64,000 bases of DNA from Globisporangium splendens (lineage: Eukaryota > Oomycota > Peronosporomycetes > Pythiales > Pythiaceae): assembly GCA_006386115.1 (NCBI GenBank), contig VFIW01000031.1, positions 186,001 through 250,000 on the forward strand, in the 5' to 3' direction. Position numbers and translations under genes: made by a program. The notes beneath the pieces were generated by a model. The model had not been told where the DNA came from, did no database searches, and saw nothing but the letters and a program-made list of their open reading frames with translations. Below are positions 22,044-33,275 of this stretch, in pieces. Positions within the stretch are counted from its first letter, which is position 1. Each line of letters starts with the position of its first letter.

Positions 22044-23076
22044 CTGGGTATGCAGCTGTTCTGCGCGAGCGCGGGACTATCGACGAATGCGCGAATGGCG
22101 AGACCAAGAGGCTGAGGGGGGAAGAAAATGCTTAGCCTCAGCGCGTTCCGCGTACAGTAATGCCACACTAGAAGGCTACGGGTAAACTTTGTGTGGCATC
22201 TGAGGAGCTCTTCCTAATCCAGAATCGTTTGCTGCCTGTCGCCTGCCGAATGCTCAATGAACAGCATCAAGAGTGGCACTGTGACATGATTTGTATGCGA
22301 ATTTGTATGCTGGGGTTATCAAACCATGCAAACATCTGGCAGAGATGATGAACAATTTTACCTCTGCAACTGAATATGCACTGTCTTTTAGGGGTGTCCG
22401 AATGTCCGATCGACGTCCAAACACCCGCTGTATGGAAGTCTTCTATGATATTCACACACCAGTTATTTCGTGCTGAACAAAGTATTTGCGTGAAGGTGCG
22501 CTTGGAGGGAGGCAAGAATGGCTACAGTGTGTGCAGTTTTTAAGCAACAGAAGTCACTGCCTTTGTTTGAAGCCAAAAGCCTTTCAGAATCAGAACAAGG
22601 GTCAGACCACGTGTTCGGACAAATCGGACAAAATTCGTCCGAACATTTTTCAAATATGATGCATGCACATACTCAATCCAAATCAATCGGATATTTGAGA
22701 AATATCATTCAGGTTCGAACAATTTTTTACTTCGAGGGGATAATGTGAAAGCTCGACATTGATGGAGAAGGCACAACTTTCTTGTGAAACTTCTGAAAAT
22801 AGTGACTTGGGGCTCAGTGAGGAAATGTCCAAGAAAAGTGTTGTGCAAAACACAAGGAAAAGAACAACCAAGTCTGACGACGGAACTCAGAGGCAACCAT
22901 ACCAATAGACCGAACATACCGCAAAATGGACAATCACGCAGAAGTTCGTACAGCAAGACAAAGGCAAGTGCTCGCGCTCCCGTTTGTGAGCACATGCACC
23001 ACATGTTGAGCCAGAGGTGATTAAGGGCAACAGTAAATTTAATTTTGGTCAATGGCGTTAACCTCTAAGCTACTCA
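22044..23076. other. intergenic; possibly decayed transposon DNA
   Basis: About 1 kb with no intact gene. A short inverted pair GTTCGGAC...GTCCGAAC lies near 22614-22645. It leads into the broken recombinase frame at 23077 and may hold more of its decayed 5' part, but I cannot read a convincing protein there. Confidence 0.35.
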
Positions 23077-23526
23077 GAAACTATCAGCACGTCTCCACGG
23101 ACGCCATTGGTGGTCATCACGAACAAAGAAAAGTCAAACCTGCACGGTCGGATTGGGTATGGTGCCACCATGCGCTGCAAAGAAGTCATGCTCTGCCCAC
23201 TCAATGCTGTGTCGATGTACTTCTTCTGGCGCTGGCACATCGATCTTGAGCCATTTTCCGACCTCTCAGACAGAAAAAGATGGTACAGCATTCAGCTTCT
23301 CAAAGGAAAAGATGCAATCCAAGAGATCTCGTTCAATGCACAGTTAGAGGGCATTAAGAAGGCGTTTGCGGCTTGCGGGATTGGTCCGTCCGTTTGGACG
23401 CACGCCAAAAGGGGCTCCGCCTCCAAGCTCGCCGAAACATAGGGGGTCGACGAACATCAAGTCCGTCGGGCGGAGCGCTGGAACAGCAAGAAGATGGAAG
23501 GGTGTTACCCAGACCTCGAACAATAA
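23077..23526 (+). pseudogene. Crypton-type tyrosine recombinase remnant with internal stop
   Basis: A frame without an ATG reads TPLVVITNKEKSN...GRIGYGATMRCKEV.LCPLNAVSMYFFWRW, then about 55 residues, then THAKRGSASKLAE, a TAG stop, and continues in the same frame GVDEHQVRRAERWNSKKMEGCYP to a final TAA at 23526. The CP.NA...YFFWRW, H-x-x-R and G-V....RRA.RWN....GCY blocks match the Ndc10-like/Crypton tyrosine recombinase core (H-x-x-R is the second catalytic arginine region and the last Tyr is near the nucleophile position). The in-frame TAG at about 23440 and missing N-terminus mean it is broken. Confidence 0.62.
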
Positions 23527-23918
23527 AATAGAAAATTGTACTGGTCATTTCTAAAGACGCAATAAGTTACTGCAACATGAGCTGACCCAATAATAAATTA
23601 TTCAGTAATTCCAGTATATTGACGCCAAATATAAGGGTCTGTAACAGTGTAGTGGATTGAGACTGATCCGCTCAATCTTCTGCCCTGGGTTCAAATCCCA
23701 CCGATGCTGCGAAGCTGGTCCGTGCCAAAATTACCAGGCGAGGGTCTTTTTCGCCAATCACAAGCCAGCGACGGCAAAACTGGTGTGGACCAGTGGACGC
23801 GGGTTTTGTTAGTCTGCGTAAGGGTGGATAGGGATTCAAAAAGACTGCGAAATGCGTTTATTATCTCATTTTTATTTACTGCGAGACAGCATACGAAATG
23901 ACTTCGTACTACAGTAGT
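23527..23918. other. non-coding gap between recombinase remnant and hAT gene
   Basis: AT-rich sequence holding the tRNA-like module and the 3' flank of the hAT transposase. The second terminal repeat of the hAT element should lie here or further left, but I could not identify it. Confidence 0.35.
23636..23715 (+). repeat. tRNA-like module, probable SINE head
   Basis: AGTGTAGTGG (near 23648) resembles a tRNA A box and GGGTTCAAATCCC (near 23689) is an almost perfect B box, about 40 bp apart as in a tRNA gene. A stem GATTGAG/CTCAATC lies between. The acceptor and anticodon arms do not fold as a real tRNA, so a tRNA-derived SINE promoter is more likely. Confidence 0.45.
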
Positions 23919-25415
23919 TTATTGAGGACCTTCATCGCAGCCTAATAGTGATGAAGCATTCCACTTTTCTCGATTCGCTCGCAAGAATACAATGAGTTCA
24001 AAGTGCGCTGGGAGAAGGCTGGAGCGATTTGGTGCGAGGACGTACTTGCAATGCGAGAAGAGTCGTTCGCAGCGGTTGTTTGTCGGTGGAATCATTTTTA
24101 GGAGGTCCATGTAAAAGTAGGCTGGAGAACGGCGTTGCCGCTTCACTTGACGGAGAGCAAGAGTTGCAAAATCTTCGTTGGCAGGACGCGCATTGGAATC
24201 GCGAGGTTGGTCGACCAGAAAGGGGGAAACAGAGGCTTCTTCTGCCGCATGCAATGGCCGATCATTGAGGATCTTAACCACAGCATTCTCAAATCCTGGA
24301 GAGTGCACAATTTTGGCATTGACTTTCAATTGGTCTATTACCACTGAAAATTTGCTTATGACGGCATCAAACAGCAGTCGGACGTCAGCAAGCGTACAAT
24401 CTTCTGATTGAAGCTTCACACATACGCTTTCGAGGTCCTTGAGGTCTTCGACTAGACTGATGATTCGGCGGTGTGTTGCAGCACTCGGGAGCAAGTCCTC
24501 CACAGCTGGAACCATCTTGATTGCCTCCCTGATCCTGACGTAGCGACGAAGCATCTGATGTGTTGACGACCACCATGTTGCATTAGCCTTCAATGGTCGG
24601 AGACTGGTATGCTGAGCAAGCGCAGCACTGTTGTTGGGCTGGCGAAGCTGGACGCAGAGTCCTTGAATTGAATCGATAAGGTCTTGATAATCGGACAGGT
24701 ATCGAGCCATTGCTAGGTTAAAGCGGTGACTCGCGCAATCAACTAACGGGACGGACAGCTTCGTTGCAATCGCTTGGTTTGTGGCGCAGTTGTCAGCCAC
24801 CATAAATAGCACCATGTTAAGTTGCTTCTCGTACAATCGCAGCACGTTGTCGAGCATCTCAATATGCGCATCAGCGGACTGACCACTCTCCATCGGCGAC
24901 AGAGACAGCAGCGGTTGATGACGCACTCCATCGTGGGCGAACACTACATAAATGCCGACATAGTGGACCGACCCACACGTCCATCCGTCAAACATTAAAC
25001 CGAACGCATTTCCCATCGCCGCGGCGATTTCGATACCGACCCTGACTCCAACATGCTTGATGCACTTCTTCAGTGACTTGGAGGAGATCGGAGACATTCG
25101 GGCGATGGCACGAGTGCGAGGGTCGTCCACCTCACTCAATGGAAGGTTTCTTTCAATTACCCACTCCATCCAGCGGTAGACATCCGCCGTGCGCGCGTCG
25201 ATGAAGCCATGGCTTGCGAGCGTCCTCGTCGAGCGCTGCTGATTCTCTTCGAAGAGAGCTACGTAGTTGGGGTGTTTTGCCGTCAGGTGGCTAATAAGGT
25301 TGCTGAAGCCGCTGCCACTGGCTTGCTTTCGCGTCGTGCCACAGAGCTTGCACTCAAACTGGTCCACTCCTTTGTCAGCAAAGAAGAACTGGCAAATGGC
25401 TCTGTTGGAGGGCAT
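23919..25415 (-). CDS. hAT-superfamily transposase, intact frame
   Basis: 498 residues from ATG 25415 ([12 protein letters not shown]). A BED-type zinc finger is at about 5-50 (CKLC...HLTAKH). The RNase-H-like core shows FGLMFDGWT (first catalytic Asp), VADNCATN (second Asp) and the CASHRFNLA block typical of hAT, then [13 protein letters not shown]. The C-terminal dimerisation region is clear: [23 protein letters not shown]...LIVFLRAN. No stop or frameshift is seen, so the element may be recent, active or domesticated. A candidate terminal repeat (minus strand CAGTGTTCAATACAATA) is at 25575-25591, about 160 bp upstream of the start; the partner repeat and the 8-bp target duplication were not found. 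It lies at the edge of a truncated START relic. Confidence 0.85.
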   Translation of the reverse strand: MPSNRAICQFFFADKGVDQFECKLCGTTRKQASGSGFSNLISHLTAKHPNYVALFEENQQRSTRTLASHGFIDARTADVYRWMEWVIERNLPLSEVDDPRTRAIARMSPISSKSLKKCIKHVGVRVGIEIAAAMGNAFGLMFDGWTCGSVHYVGIYVVFAHDGVRHQPLLSLSPMESGQSADAHIEMLDNVLRLYEKQLNMVLFMVADNCATNQAIATKLSVPLVDCASHRFNLAMARYLSDYQDLIDSIQGLCVQLRQPNNSAALAQHTSLRPLKANATWWSSTHQMLRRYVRIREAIKMVPAVEDLLPSAATHRRIISLVEDLKDLESVCVKLQSEDCTLADVRLLFDAVISKFSVVIDQLKVNAKIVHSPGFENAVVKILNDRPLHAAEEASVSPFLVDQPRDSNARPANEDFATLALRQVKRQRRSPAYFYMDLLKMIPPTNNRCERLFSHCKYVLAPNRSSLLPAHFELIVFLRANREKWNASSLLGCDEGPQ

Positions 25416-25574
25416 GGTAGCAGTGAATATGACTTGGTAGCTTGGCACGAAGTGTAAAATGCTATACTGGAACTGAAAAGCCAAGGGCATCGCGGCGCAA
25501 ATGTAGAGGCTTCTGCAGTCCATTCGAAAATGAGTGGATGGAAGAAAAATACAATTATTATGGACAAAGTAAGG

Positions 25575-25591
25575 TATTGTATTGAACACTG
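25575..25591 (-). repeat. candidate hAT terminal inverted repeat (5' side)
   Basis: The minus strand reads CAGTGTTCAATACAATA. The CAGTGT start is typical of hAT termini and its position upstream of the transposase ATG is right. No matching copy was seen on the other side, so this is tentative. Confidence 0.3.
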
Positions 25592-25647
25592 TAAAAAACA
25601 ATAATAACTTATTCAATCAATAAAATACAGAATATATTGTATTATAA

Positions 25648-26095
25648 TCATTTTTTCCGAGACCCGTCTCGAACCACTCCCGAGCTCTCGACGCACGACA
25701 GATCGCGGCGCTGCGTGAGCATCGCGAACTTCGACTGTGCCAGGCACTGTCCCTGCGAACGCGGCAACGCGCGTACCTGGCGCCACGCTCGGAGGCGTGA
25801 GTCCTGGAGGTCCACTAGCAGCATCACCAGACTCTTGGGATCCCACAACAGCGACAGCTGGGGCATTTTCACTGGACGTGGGTTTCTGGGAGTAATATAC
25901 TTGGAACGTGTCAATAGTCTCGAGATTTTCCCAGATTTCGGTGTCGAGCGTGCGGCCATTGCTCACGAAGGCGTTGCACACTGCGGTGGTCTCGGCGAGC
26001 ATGCGCTGCGTCTCGTTCGAGATTTTTTCAGCTTGCTGTGGCGTGAGACTGAGCGCATTGGGGATCACGCCTTCGGGTACTTTGAACAACGTCAT
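25648..26095 (-). pseudogene. START-family relic B: internal deletion and truncated 3' end
   Basis: From ATG 26095 (MTLFKVPEGVIPNALSL) the first 120 codons match the N-terminal helix and linker of the array genes (TLDTEIWENLETIDTFQVYY is the counterpart of the LPKEQ.KLLKTKD.L.AF block) and reach GTVPGTVE, the start of the START-like domain. At about 25730 the reading jumps in a different frame to LTQRRDLSCVESSGVVRDG, which in intact paralogues lies about 70-80 codons further on. It then ends at a TGA 25650-25648. The rest of the START domain and the whole zinc finger are missing. The break lies 57 bp from the candidate hAT terminus. It is a dead copy, closest to subgroup II. Confidence 0.72.
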
Positions 26096-26406
26096 TGACG
26101 AATTCGTGTGAACGACGAAGGGCTTTTTGAGGCACGCCAGCTTTGGCAAACTGCGATCAACTTGAGTGAAATGACAGGTGCATGAATGCCTAAGAGAATG
26201 CCGTGCAATCAGACAAAGAAAAACGTATGAGAAGGAGATGGAAAGTGCAGTGCAGTAGGTTTTCTTCATGTGACCGCCATGAAAGATGGAAAATGCCTGG
26301 TAAGCAAGCAGTGGTCCTGAGAGTGTCCTTGTAGTGAGAATCACCTGCAATATTTTGTGTTGATGCAGTAAATGAAATACAAAACGTGCAATGCAGTGTC
26401 TAGTCC
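26096..26406. other. non-coding gap between the two START relics
   Basis: About 310 bp, AT-rich, with no recognisable remains of the START or zinc-finger parts. Confidence 0.4.
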
Positions 26407-26622
26407 CTATAAAAACACATGCATGTATATTTGAAACACAACGAGCGATTCCTCGCTTTTCAGGCGCTTCCGCTGGTCTTGCAGGAGCTTGCGGCTGTTG
26501 GCCACAAACTCGTTGTACGCAGTGATTGTGTCGATCACGGTGCGGTCGGCGTCGTCGCGCAATACGCGTTTCTCTTCCTGCGAGAGGACCAGACGCTGGA
26601 ACGTGTCCTTGCACTTGATGCT
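26407..26622 (-). pseudogene. START-family relic A: N-terminal fragment only
   Basis: A 71-codon frame without ATG, bounded by TAG on both sides, reads ...FQRLVLSQEEKRVLRDD, then ADRTVIDTITAYNEFVANS, then RKLLQDQRKRLKSEESLVVF. This is the N-terminal helix of the array family (LHLSDEE......ERI.AET..AF.EFI..GR...K.Q.KLLKTKD.L..F). The START domain and zinc finger are absent and the sequence after it is unrelated. It lies upstream of relic B on the same strand. Confidence 0.65.
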
Positions 26623-27608
26623 CTACGATTGTGTGAGAGAACTGAAAAGTGAAAGAGGGAAACGCTGTGGACACCTCGAAAGCGCGAATGGTGACCAGCC
26701 ATGTGCCAAAGGGGCTTGACGGAGGGAGCGCGGCAATTTCGCATTCGTCGTCCATCGTACGCATCTCGCTCATGAGGCAAAGTAGCTGCTCACGACGTCC
26801 ATTTCCTGTCGATAAGACTGCTGTCAACCTCGGATACGATGGATCAAATGCGCTCTTAGTCACCAATTTGTACCAGCCTCGCTGCTATGTTCTCATACGC
26901 ATTGGGGAAATGCGGATATGAATGAAGCGCACTGTGGCGAGTGAGTGGTGGAGCTCCTGTGCTGGTGCCATCATTGGTCTGCATGTCGTCATCAGATTGG
27001 ATCAGGAAACAAGTGCACAGTTGTGGCAGCGCTGTGGAGTCATTCTCAATTTTTGTCTCGGCATCAAGTGTCAAGTTTGCATCAATTTATTCAGCATGTT
27101 AAATATCTAAAATCAGTGCTATAATTTCACGAGTGGGGATCTATTATTATAGGTACTCTGACCGAAGGTATGTGCTCTGAGTGAGACTTGGAGTGTGTGT
27201 CTGGGATCATCAACGGGAGTTGGTGAGGTTGAGAGAGCGGGATATTTCGATGTGGGTGGGTTCGTGCTGGGTTTTACCCGACGCATTGGATCATTTCGCA
27301 CCAAATGTTCAATTGGGGGCGAATTTTAGTTTGCACGCGGATTTAGAGTTTGATCTTGATTCCATTTCCAGCTGTGCACAATATTTGCAAATGCGTACTT
27401 ATTGTTAACAGCAGAGGGAATATGGGTATTGTGATACGACTAACTTATTCATATCGATGCGCGATTTATACAAGCGAACGCGCACATTGCAGCACGAGAG
27501 AGTATCACGACGGAATACCACGAAATGTGGTGCTAGCTACTTCAAAACAAAACTAGTGGCGGCGCCACGAGGCTCGCTGCCTTTCGTTCTACCTGCCAGC
27601 ATTCACGG
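26623..27608. other. intergenic, no gene seen
   Basis: About 1 kb, increasingly AT-rich to the right, between relic A and the first intact array gene (3' flank of the latter). No domain-bearing frame. Confidence 0.45.
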
Positions 27609-28931
27609 TTAGTTTGTCTTGTACCGCGGAACGGCAGCGTTATAATTATTGGAGACCACCGCGGCTCGCGCGACGTCGGATGCAGGCAATCGGTTCGCTT
27701 CGGAGACGCACTGGAGGCAGAATGGGAACGACCGCTGGGTCACGTTGTCCACCGCGACGTCCACGACGACGTTCGTGTCCAACGTGCACGTCCTGCACAC
27801 GATTTGCCGACAGCAGTGGCACGGGTTTGATGGTCGGAAGATACCCCGGAGTTTGCCGCGGAGACTCTTGTTGCAGAGTCGGCAGTAGCGCGCTGGCATT
27901 TTCGACGTGGCTTCGGACTCGCCGAGCAAACTATTTCGAGGAGCTTGCTTCTGCTGGGAGAGCCACATCAGCTTTCGGACAAACGCACAATGCAAGAGCG
28001 CATCGCACGACATGAGAAGCGATTGCTCAAACGACGCTGTCGCAGACTTGTTCATGGACTCGCTGCCCTGTACCGGAACGCTCGCGTGGCAAAAGATCTC
28101 AATGTGGCGATCGTCGTGCTTGCGCACGATCGTGCTGATCGAGCTCCTTATGCGGCGCACGTTGAACTGCTCGAGATTGCCGATGCGCGCGATCTCGACG
28201 GACTTGAGCACATGGTACGCTGCGGTGATAGTGCCGCGTCCGTCGTGAACCACACCGCACGACTCGGCGTACACCATGTCGTTGGGCAACGAAAAGTACG
28301 AAAACCGCTTCGAGACCCACTTCACGCCGAGAAACGCGAACGGGTCGTCTCGCGTCGGTCCGTGGATCTTGGCCAAGATCCGAATATCGTCGTTGCCATC
28401 TTGCACATACGCACCCCGCATCTTACAGAGTAATTCGGTCTCGGCAATGTTGCTGAGCGCAAAATCCTCGATGGTTCCTTCGACAAAGCCCGTCACGATC
28501 ACTTTCGGCGCGCCAGCTGTCGCACTACCAGCAGAATTCGCACTGGTTCTCGAGCGCAACTCGGGTTTTCTCTCGTCGATCAAGTGGTACGAGCCCTGGT
28601 GGTTCATAATTTTCATCGGCGAGGGATCGACCCATTCGTCGACTCGGCTTTTATCTGCAGAGCGACTCGAAGACGACGAGGAGTATGGGGACGCTAAATA
28701 CGAGGACGACGTTGGATCCTGGCCGAAACTGACGCGATACACATTGAGTCGATCTTTCGTCTTCACGAGGGTGTACTGATCAGCCGGGAGCGTGCGGCCT
28801 TGTGCCGTGAACTCATCGAACAACGCGCGGGTCGCCTTCGTCGTGCGCTCGGTCTCGGAGCGGATCGCGTGCTCTTCTTCGGGAGACAGAGACAGTCGGG
28901 GAAACGCTCGCTCAGGGAGGATGAACTTCAT
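27609..28931 (-). CDS. array gene 1: START-like protein with FYVE-like zinc finger (subgroup II)
   Basis: 440 residues, one exon, ATG 28931 (MKFILPERAF). Layout: N-terminal helical segment (1-70), Ser-rich linker (75-140), START-like domain (about 143-330; VIVTGFVEGTIEDFAL, ILAKIHGP, YAESCGVVHDG, IEIFCHA), then a zinc finger of four Cys pairs (C350/353, C371/374, C379/382, C405/408). The FYVE hallmarks WxxD and R+HHC+ are absent; the matching place reads CHCCRQIVC. START domains bind lipids in a hydrophobic pocket; family members in oomycetes are very numerous and mostly uncharacterised. The protein has no signal peptide or membrane helix, so it should be cytosolic or membrane-peripheral. Closest in the window to the gene at 33276-34562. 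Confidence 0.85.
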   Translation of the reverse strand: MKFILPERAFPRLSLSPEEEHAIRSETERTTKATRALFDEFTAQGRTLPADQYTLVKTKDRLNVYRVSFGQDPTSSSYLASPYSSSSSSRSADKSRVDEWVDPSPMKIMNHQGSYHLIDERKPELRSRTSANSAGSATAGAPKVIVTGFVEGTIEDFALSNIAETELLCKMRGAYVQDGNDDIRILAKIHGPTRDDPFAFLGVKWVSKRFSYFSLPNDMVYAESCGVVHDGRGTITAAYHVLKSVEIARIGNLEQFNVRRIRSSISTIVRKHDDRHIEIFCHASVPVQGSESMNKSATASFEQSLLMSCDALLHCAFVRKLMWLSQQKQAPRNSLLGESEATSKMPARYCRLCNKSLRGKLRGIFRPSNPCHCCRQIVCRTCTLDTNVVVDVAVDNVTQRSFPFCLQCVSEANRLPASDVARAAVVSNNYNAAVPRYKTN

Positions 28932-31434
28932 TGAGCTCTTCCGGGTCGTTCGTAGCTCCTCAGGAAGTAGATTGTCGACTCGGCTGGTTCAGCGCGGCGG
29001 TGAGAAAAAGCGGAAATGGCGACCACAAATCGGCCGATTGCACGTTGGCAGCCAAGCCGCCATGATCGCTGCTCTCTCATATCGCCATGGGAAACCGATC
29101 GCGAATCTCGCTCCGTGTGTTACAACCGCAGCCCGATTAATGCTACGGTAGGCAGCGTTCAAATCCCAAAAAGTGAATCGTTCCGTGGATTCCAAGCTCG
29201 AGATCCCTTTTTGGTTGACAATCTGTTCAAGTCGATAATGCTGTATAGAAGCATAGTTGACTAAACACTTGGCATTCACTGACCTTCAATAGTTCACTCT
29301 AGTATTTAATATTGATAGTTGTAGACTTTGTGTGAAAGAGATGTGAGCTTTTCGACCAGAAAGTGCTGGGCTGACATTCTCAGAAAGTGCGGCAGTCGAA
29401 TTGATTAACACGTCGACTCTCTGGCTACTTTGCGCGCTCGCATGTCAAGTCGGAATTCAGAATGGAGCAGCTACACTGAGGAAGGTTTGGATTCGTCTCG
29501 CCCACAGCACAGAAGCAACCGAGCTCAACGCTGCATCAGCGACCCATTTCTGGCTCACCTCACGTGCAAGACTGTCGGCGGCAAGCTTCACACCTCAGCC
29601 GCCACCTTGACGCGGCGCATCGACAAAGCGATTGTAGCAAACGGCAATGTGCCACGTCGAGAATGTTTAGAGGCGTCGTAGAGGTCAGCAGACCAAATGG
29701 TCGGATCATTTTGTATCACTTCAGCATTCACTGATCACGGACCCAGAACGCAGCGAATTATGCAAACGTAAATGGTTTTAGTTGACTTTGAGGTATGGAC
29801 TGTAAACAAGATGTTAACGACATCCATCATGCACAGTATTTGTTCAAGATCCCGCGCTGAGCGCATGAGCAGCCATCTAAGCTGGGTACGAATTCCCTAA
29901 GACAGTGAAGTATCTCTGATACGGCTTTTGTGCATCAATCACTCGAATAGCAGCGACATTGTTGTGCAGATAGAGTGCATAAGCAACAGCAACGATTCCA
30001 CAACGGGGATGTGGAGAGCCACAATCAGGATCGGCGACATCAAAAAGAATGGTCCCAAATGCCAAGTGCAAGAATGCACGGGTCTTTTTATGTGCATAAA
30101 TATAAAATTGGGAAGAAAAAAAGAGTATGCATGTGAAGAGGTTATTTCGAAACACAGAACAGACCCTATTATCAATTCAGAGGTTGTCACTGTAATGTAA
30201 AGTTTGAGAATCAGTATCTTCAAGCGGACGCAAACGATCTTCCGAGTGGGTTCGCAATGCGAAAACAAAAACGCTGCGGGGACCACTGTCGTCACTTGTG
30301 GGTTTCGATCTTGTGAAACCCTACCACCGCACTTCAACTTCGTCGCCAAGACAGCGAAAAAAGCACCACGCGACGGACCAACTTCAGCTCAGCTTTATCT
30401 CAATCTCAAGGCGAGTGAAGCAATGCAGACCGAGTTGAAGCATTTGCCCTGGTTGGTCACGAAGGCATCGTCCGTGGCGATGGTGCCTCGCCAATTTGAA
30501 CCATTTATTCGCCTATGGAGTAGATCACGATTTTGTGCCAGTTGCACCTCGCTGTCACTCATCATTTTCATCATCACCTTTCTATTGAACCGCTAGGACA
30601 GCCAGCTCCTGCACCATGGATGCGTTGCTCCGCACGAGTCCGTGATTTTACTTGACAACGCTGGTCAGTCCGCCAACAGAAAGAAGGACTTGGCACTTCA
30701 TCTCCTTCGTCTCTCACGCCGTTCCGAGCCAATGGATTGCACCGAACGTTCTTGTTCCCACGTGCACCCACAACAGTGCCACAGGAAACTGCTGCTTCTT
30801 TCCAAACGGACAGCGATGACATCACGAACGGCCTGCGCTTCGATGGGGCGAATCGGTTCAGCCAGCACCTGATATGGAGCTCGCGCGAGGTTTAAAGAGT
30901 GGCACATGGATCTGCAGGCATCGTTGCTCACTCGCCTTTCGGTGGCAGAGCATCCCAAACAACCAGCAAAAACGACCACTTAGCTCGCCTGGTCCACCTG
31001 ATTGGCTGACTTCCAAGCGGCTCGCCAACTGTTTCAGCCATCGTGGCGTTGAAGGATTTGCATTGGCTTGCGTAATAGCTACTGCTCATTTGATTGCATA
31101 TCAACAGGCTTCTGACATACAAGATCCAAGTGAAATGATCCATTACGTTAGGTAGAGAGGTCTTGGTATCGCAGTCGCGCCATCGACACAACGGCTCACA
31201 TTAACTTTTTCGTGAAATCCGTTGCAACTCAAGGGACATTGTCACCTGCAAGAAACCCTGCCACTCCCACCTTCTGCACCACACATCAGCCATTCCAGCG
31301 GAAGCGACGCCAGAGGCTCAGCCAGGCACCATCGCCAGATTCTTTCGCCAGACAGACAGGCACACCGGGAGGTCGTGCGTCGAGATCCGACAGACATCCA
31401 TCCATCCCCTTCCGCGCGAAGAGCTCTTTCCAAC
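28932..31434. other. long divergent intergenic between array genes 1 and 2
   Basis: 2.5 kb between divergent starts. A CCAAT-type ATTGGCTGAC is at 31001-31010. Short frames on both strands have no START, FYVE or transposon signature. Confidence 0.4.
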
Positions 31435-32778
31435 ATGGTGTTCACGGTTCCAGAGGGGACGTTCGAGCCGCTGAACCTCTCACCTGACGAAGAGCAGGCC
31501 ATCATCGACCACGCCGATCGCATTATCGCCGACACGTTGCGCGTAAACGAAGACTTCATCGCGAACAACCGCACGCTGCCTTCCCATGAGTGGAAATTGT
31601 TCAAGACCAGAGAGAAGGTGCAGATGTTCCGCCAGCGTAAAGTGAAAGACGGCCACGTCCAACGTCCTCGTTTGATGTCTGGCACTTTCGACGACTCTTA
31701 CCAGGAGAGAGACTACAGCGACTCCAGCAACGAGTCGGCAGCAAATCCACCAATGCCGAACCGCCCGCAGCACAGCAACTCGACAAACTCCTCAGGTCCG
31801 AGGTATTCGGACAGCGTCTTTGGCGATGGAATCGTCGATGACGCCAAGCCAGACCATATTCCTTTCGTTATCGCACACGGTTACCTCCCAGGCGTGATCG
31901 AGGATGTGGCGTTTGGTGGACTTGGGGAGAGCGAGTACACGTGGAGAGTACGCAACTCGTATGTTCGAAAAAGCGAATTTGACGGCTACAAGGTCCTCAA
32001 AACGATTCACTTGCCCACACACGACGATCCATTCAGGTACTTGGGCATCAGGTGGTTGACGAGACCGTTCAACGCCTTTATCAAGCGCCGTGATTTCTTG
32101 TTCGTAGAGGCCACGGGTATGGCACTCGACTCAAACGAGGAGCGCATCGTGTACAATCTGGTGCACGCGATCGAGTTTGAGCAGATCCCGGAATTACGCA
32201 ACATGGACGTGATCCGCGCCAACTTCTCGAATTGTTATATTTCAAGGCAGCTCGACCCGTCAACGATTGAGGTGTATTGCCGAAGCTTTTCCGACCTCGG
32301 TGGCGATATATTGGATTCCATCCTCGCGAGCATGCACTCGGACATCATTCTCGCCGTCGCAAACATCGTCGAGTGCTCGTACATGAAGAAGCTGACGTGG
32401 CAAATGCAGCGCAGTCGACGCTCCAGCGGCCAGATTGGCACCAATCACTCCAGCCATACAGCGTGCGAGATGTGTTCCAAAAGTTTGAGCAGGCTGGGCA
32501 TGTTCTCGTCTGGGTTCGCGTGCCAGATCTGCCGCAAGGTACGCCCATTTTAGTTCTGACGAGGTGCTTTATTGAGTGGTTCCTGACTTAACATGCTGTG
32601 GCTTCTGTTATTATAGATGCTTTGCAGCAAGTGCGCAGTGGAGAAGAAGATCACAGTCGATGTGTCGGACGAAGTAACAAAGAAGGATTTCTGGTTCTGT
32701 CTGATGTGTGTGATCGATGCAAAGAAACTCTCAGCATGGGACGTCGCGATCTCACTTCTTCCGCCGGGAACAAAATGA
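31435..32778 (+). CDS. array gene 2: START-like/FYVE-like protein (subgroup I, one intron)
   Basis: Exons 31435..32538 and 32617..32778 (78-bp GT-AG intron, phase 0) give 421 residues. Start ATG 31435 (MVFTVPEGTF). N-terminal helix 1-70; Ser-rich linker with DYSDSS; START-like domain about 140-330 (HIPFVIAHGYLPGVIEDVAFG, IHLPTHDDPFRYLGIRW, RRDFLFVEATGMALD, CYISRQ...IEVYCRSF); zinc finger C344/347, C363/366, C371/374, C396/399. The intron cuts the finger between its second and third Cys pairs; exon 2 begins MLCSKC. Retaining the intron would stop after VRPF and remove half of the finger. Closest relative is the gene at 37720-39078 with an intron at the same codon. Lipid ligand unknown. Confidence 0.86.
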
Positions 32779-33275
32779 CTTGAATCCTGAAGCTTCGTTG
32801 ATGCAGAAGAGAGAGAACTGATATAATCTTTCTCAAGTACCCGGTAAAGCGAGCCATGCAGATGTCAGCTGTGCGATCCAACAAATTTAACGCCAGCGTA
32901 TAGAGTTTTTATGAGCAGTATAAGCAAACTCATCAATCTTTATTGGAGTCTGGAAGCTCTCCTTTCAAATGAACGAGGTGCACAAGAAAGCTGTGACTCG
33001 CTTACCCTCACAATATTGCAAATAAAACTACATCCTATCGTTCTATCGGGTTTGCTCTCCTTATTAATCCTCTGGCTTCAAGGAGAACAAGGAGTACCAC
33101 AAGTGCATGGGAGACTGCCAATGTCGCTGACTATCGCTGACAAAACTGCGAGTTTCTTCTGGAGCTGGGAGGCATTGGTTCCTTGCTGAAACGACTTTCT
33201 TCGGACCACACCACGGACAGCACGACGGCGTATCAATCGCATGCCGGGTGGAACCTCAACACCGTGATGTTCAGC
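32779..33275. other. intergenic between convergent array genes 2 and 3
   Basis: About 500 bp of 3' flanks. No gene or repeat recognised. Confidence 0.5.

Noticed and set aside
23636..23715. Functional tRNA gene
   Set aside because: A and B boxes are good, but the acceptor, D and anticodon arms do not pair properly and the stem between the boxes is 7 bp with a 9-base loop.
23527..23918. Second hAT terminal repeat and 8-bp target duplication
   Set aside because: CAGTGT near 23647 shares only six bases with the candidate terminus and the flanking octamers differ.
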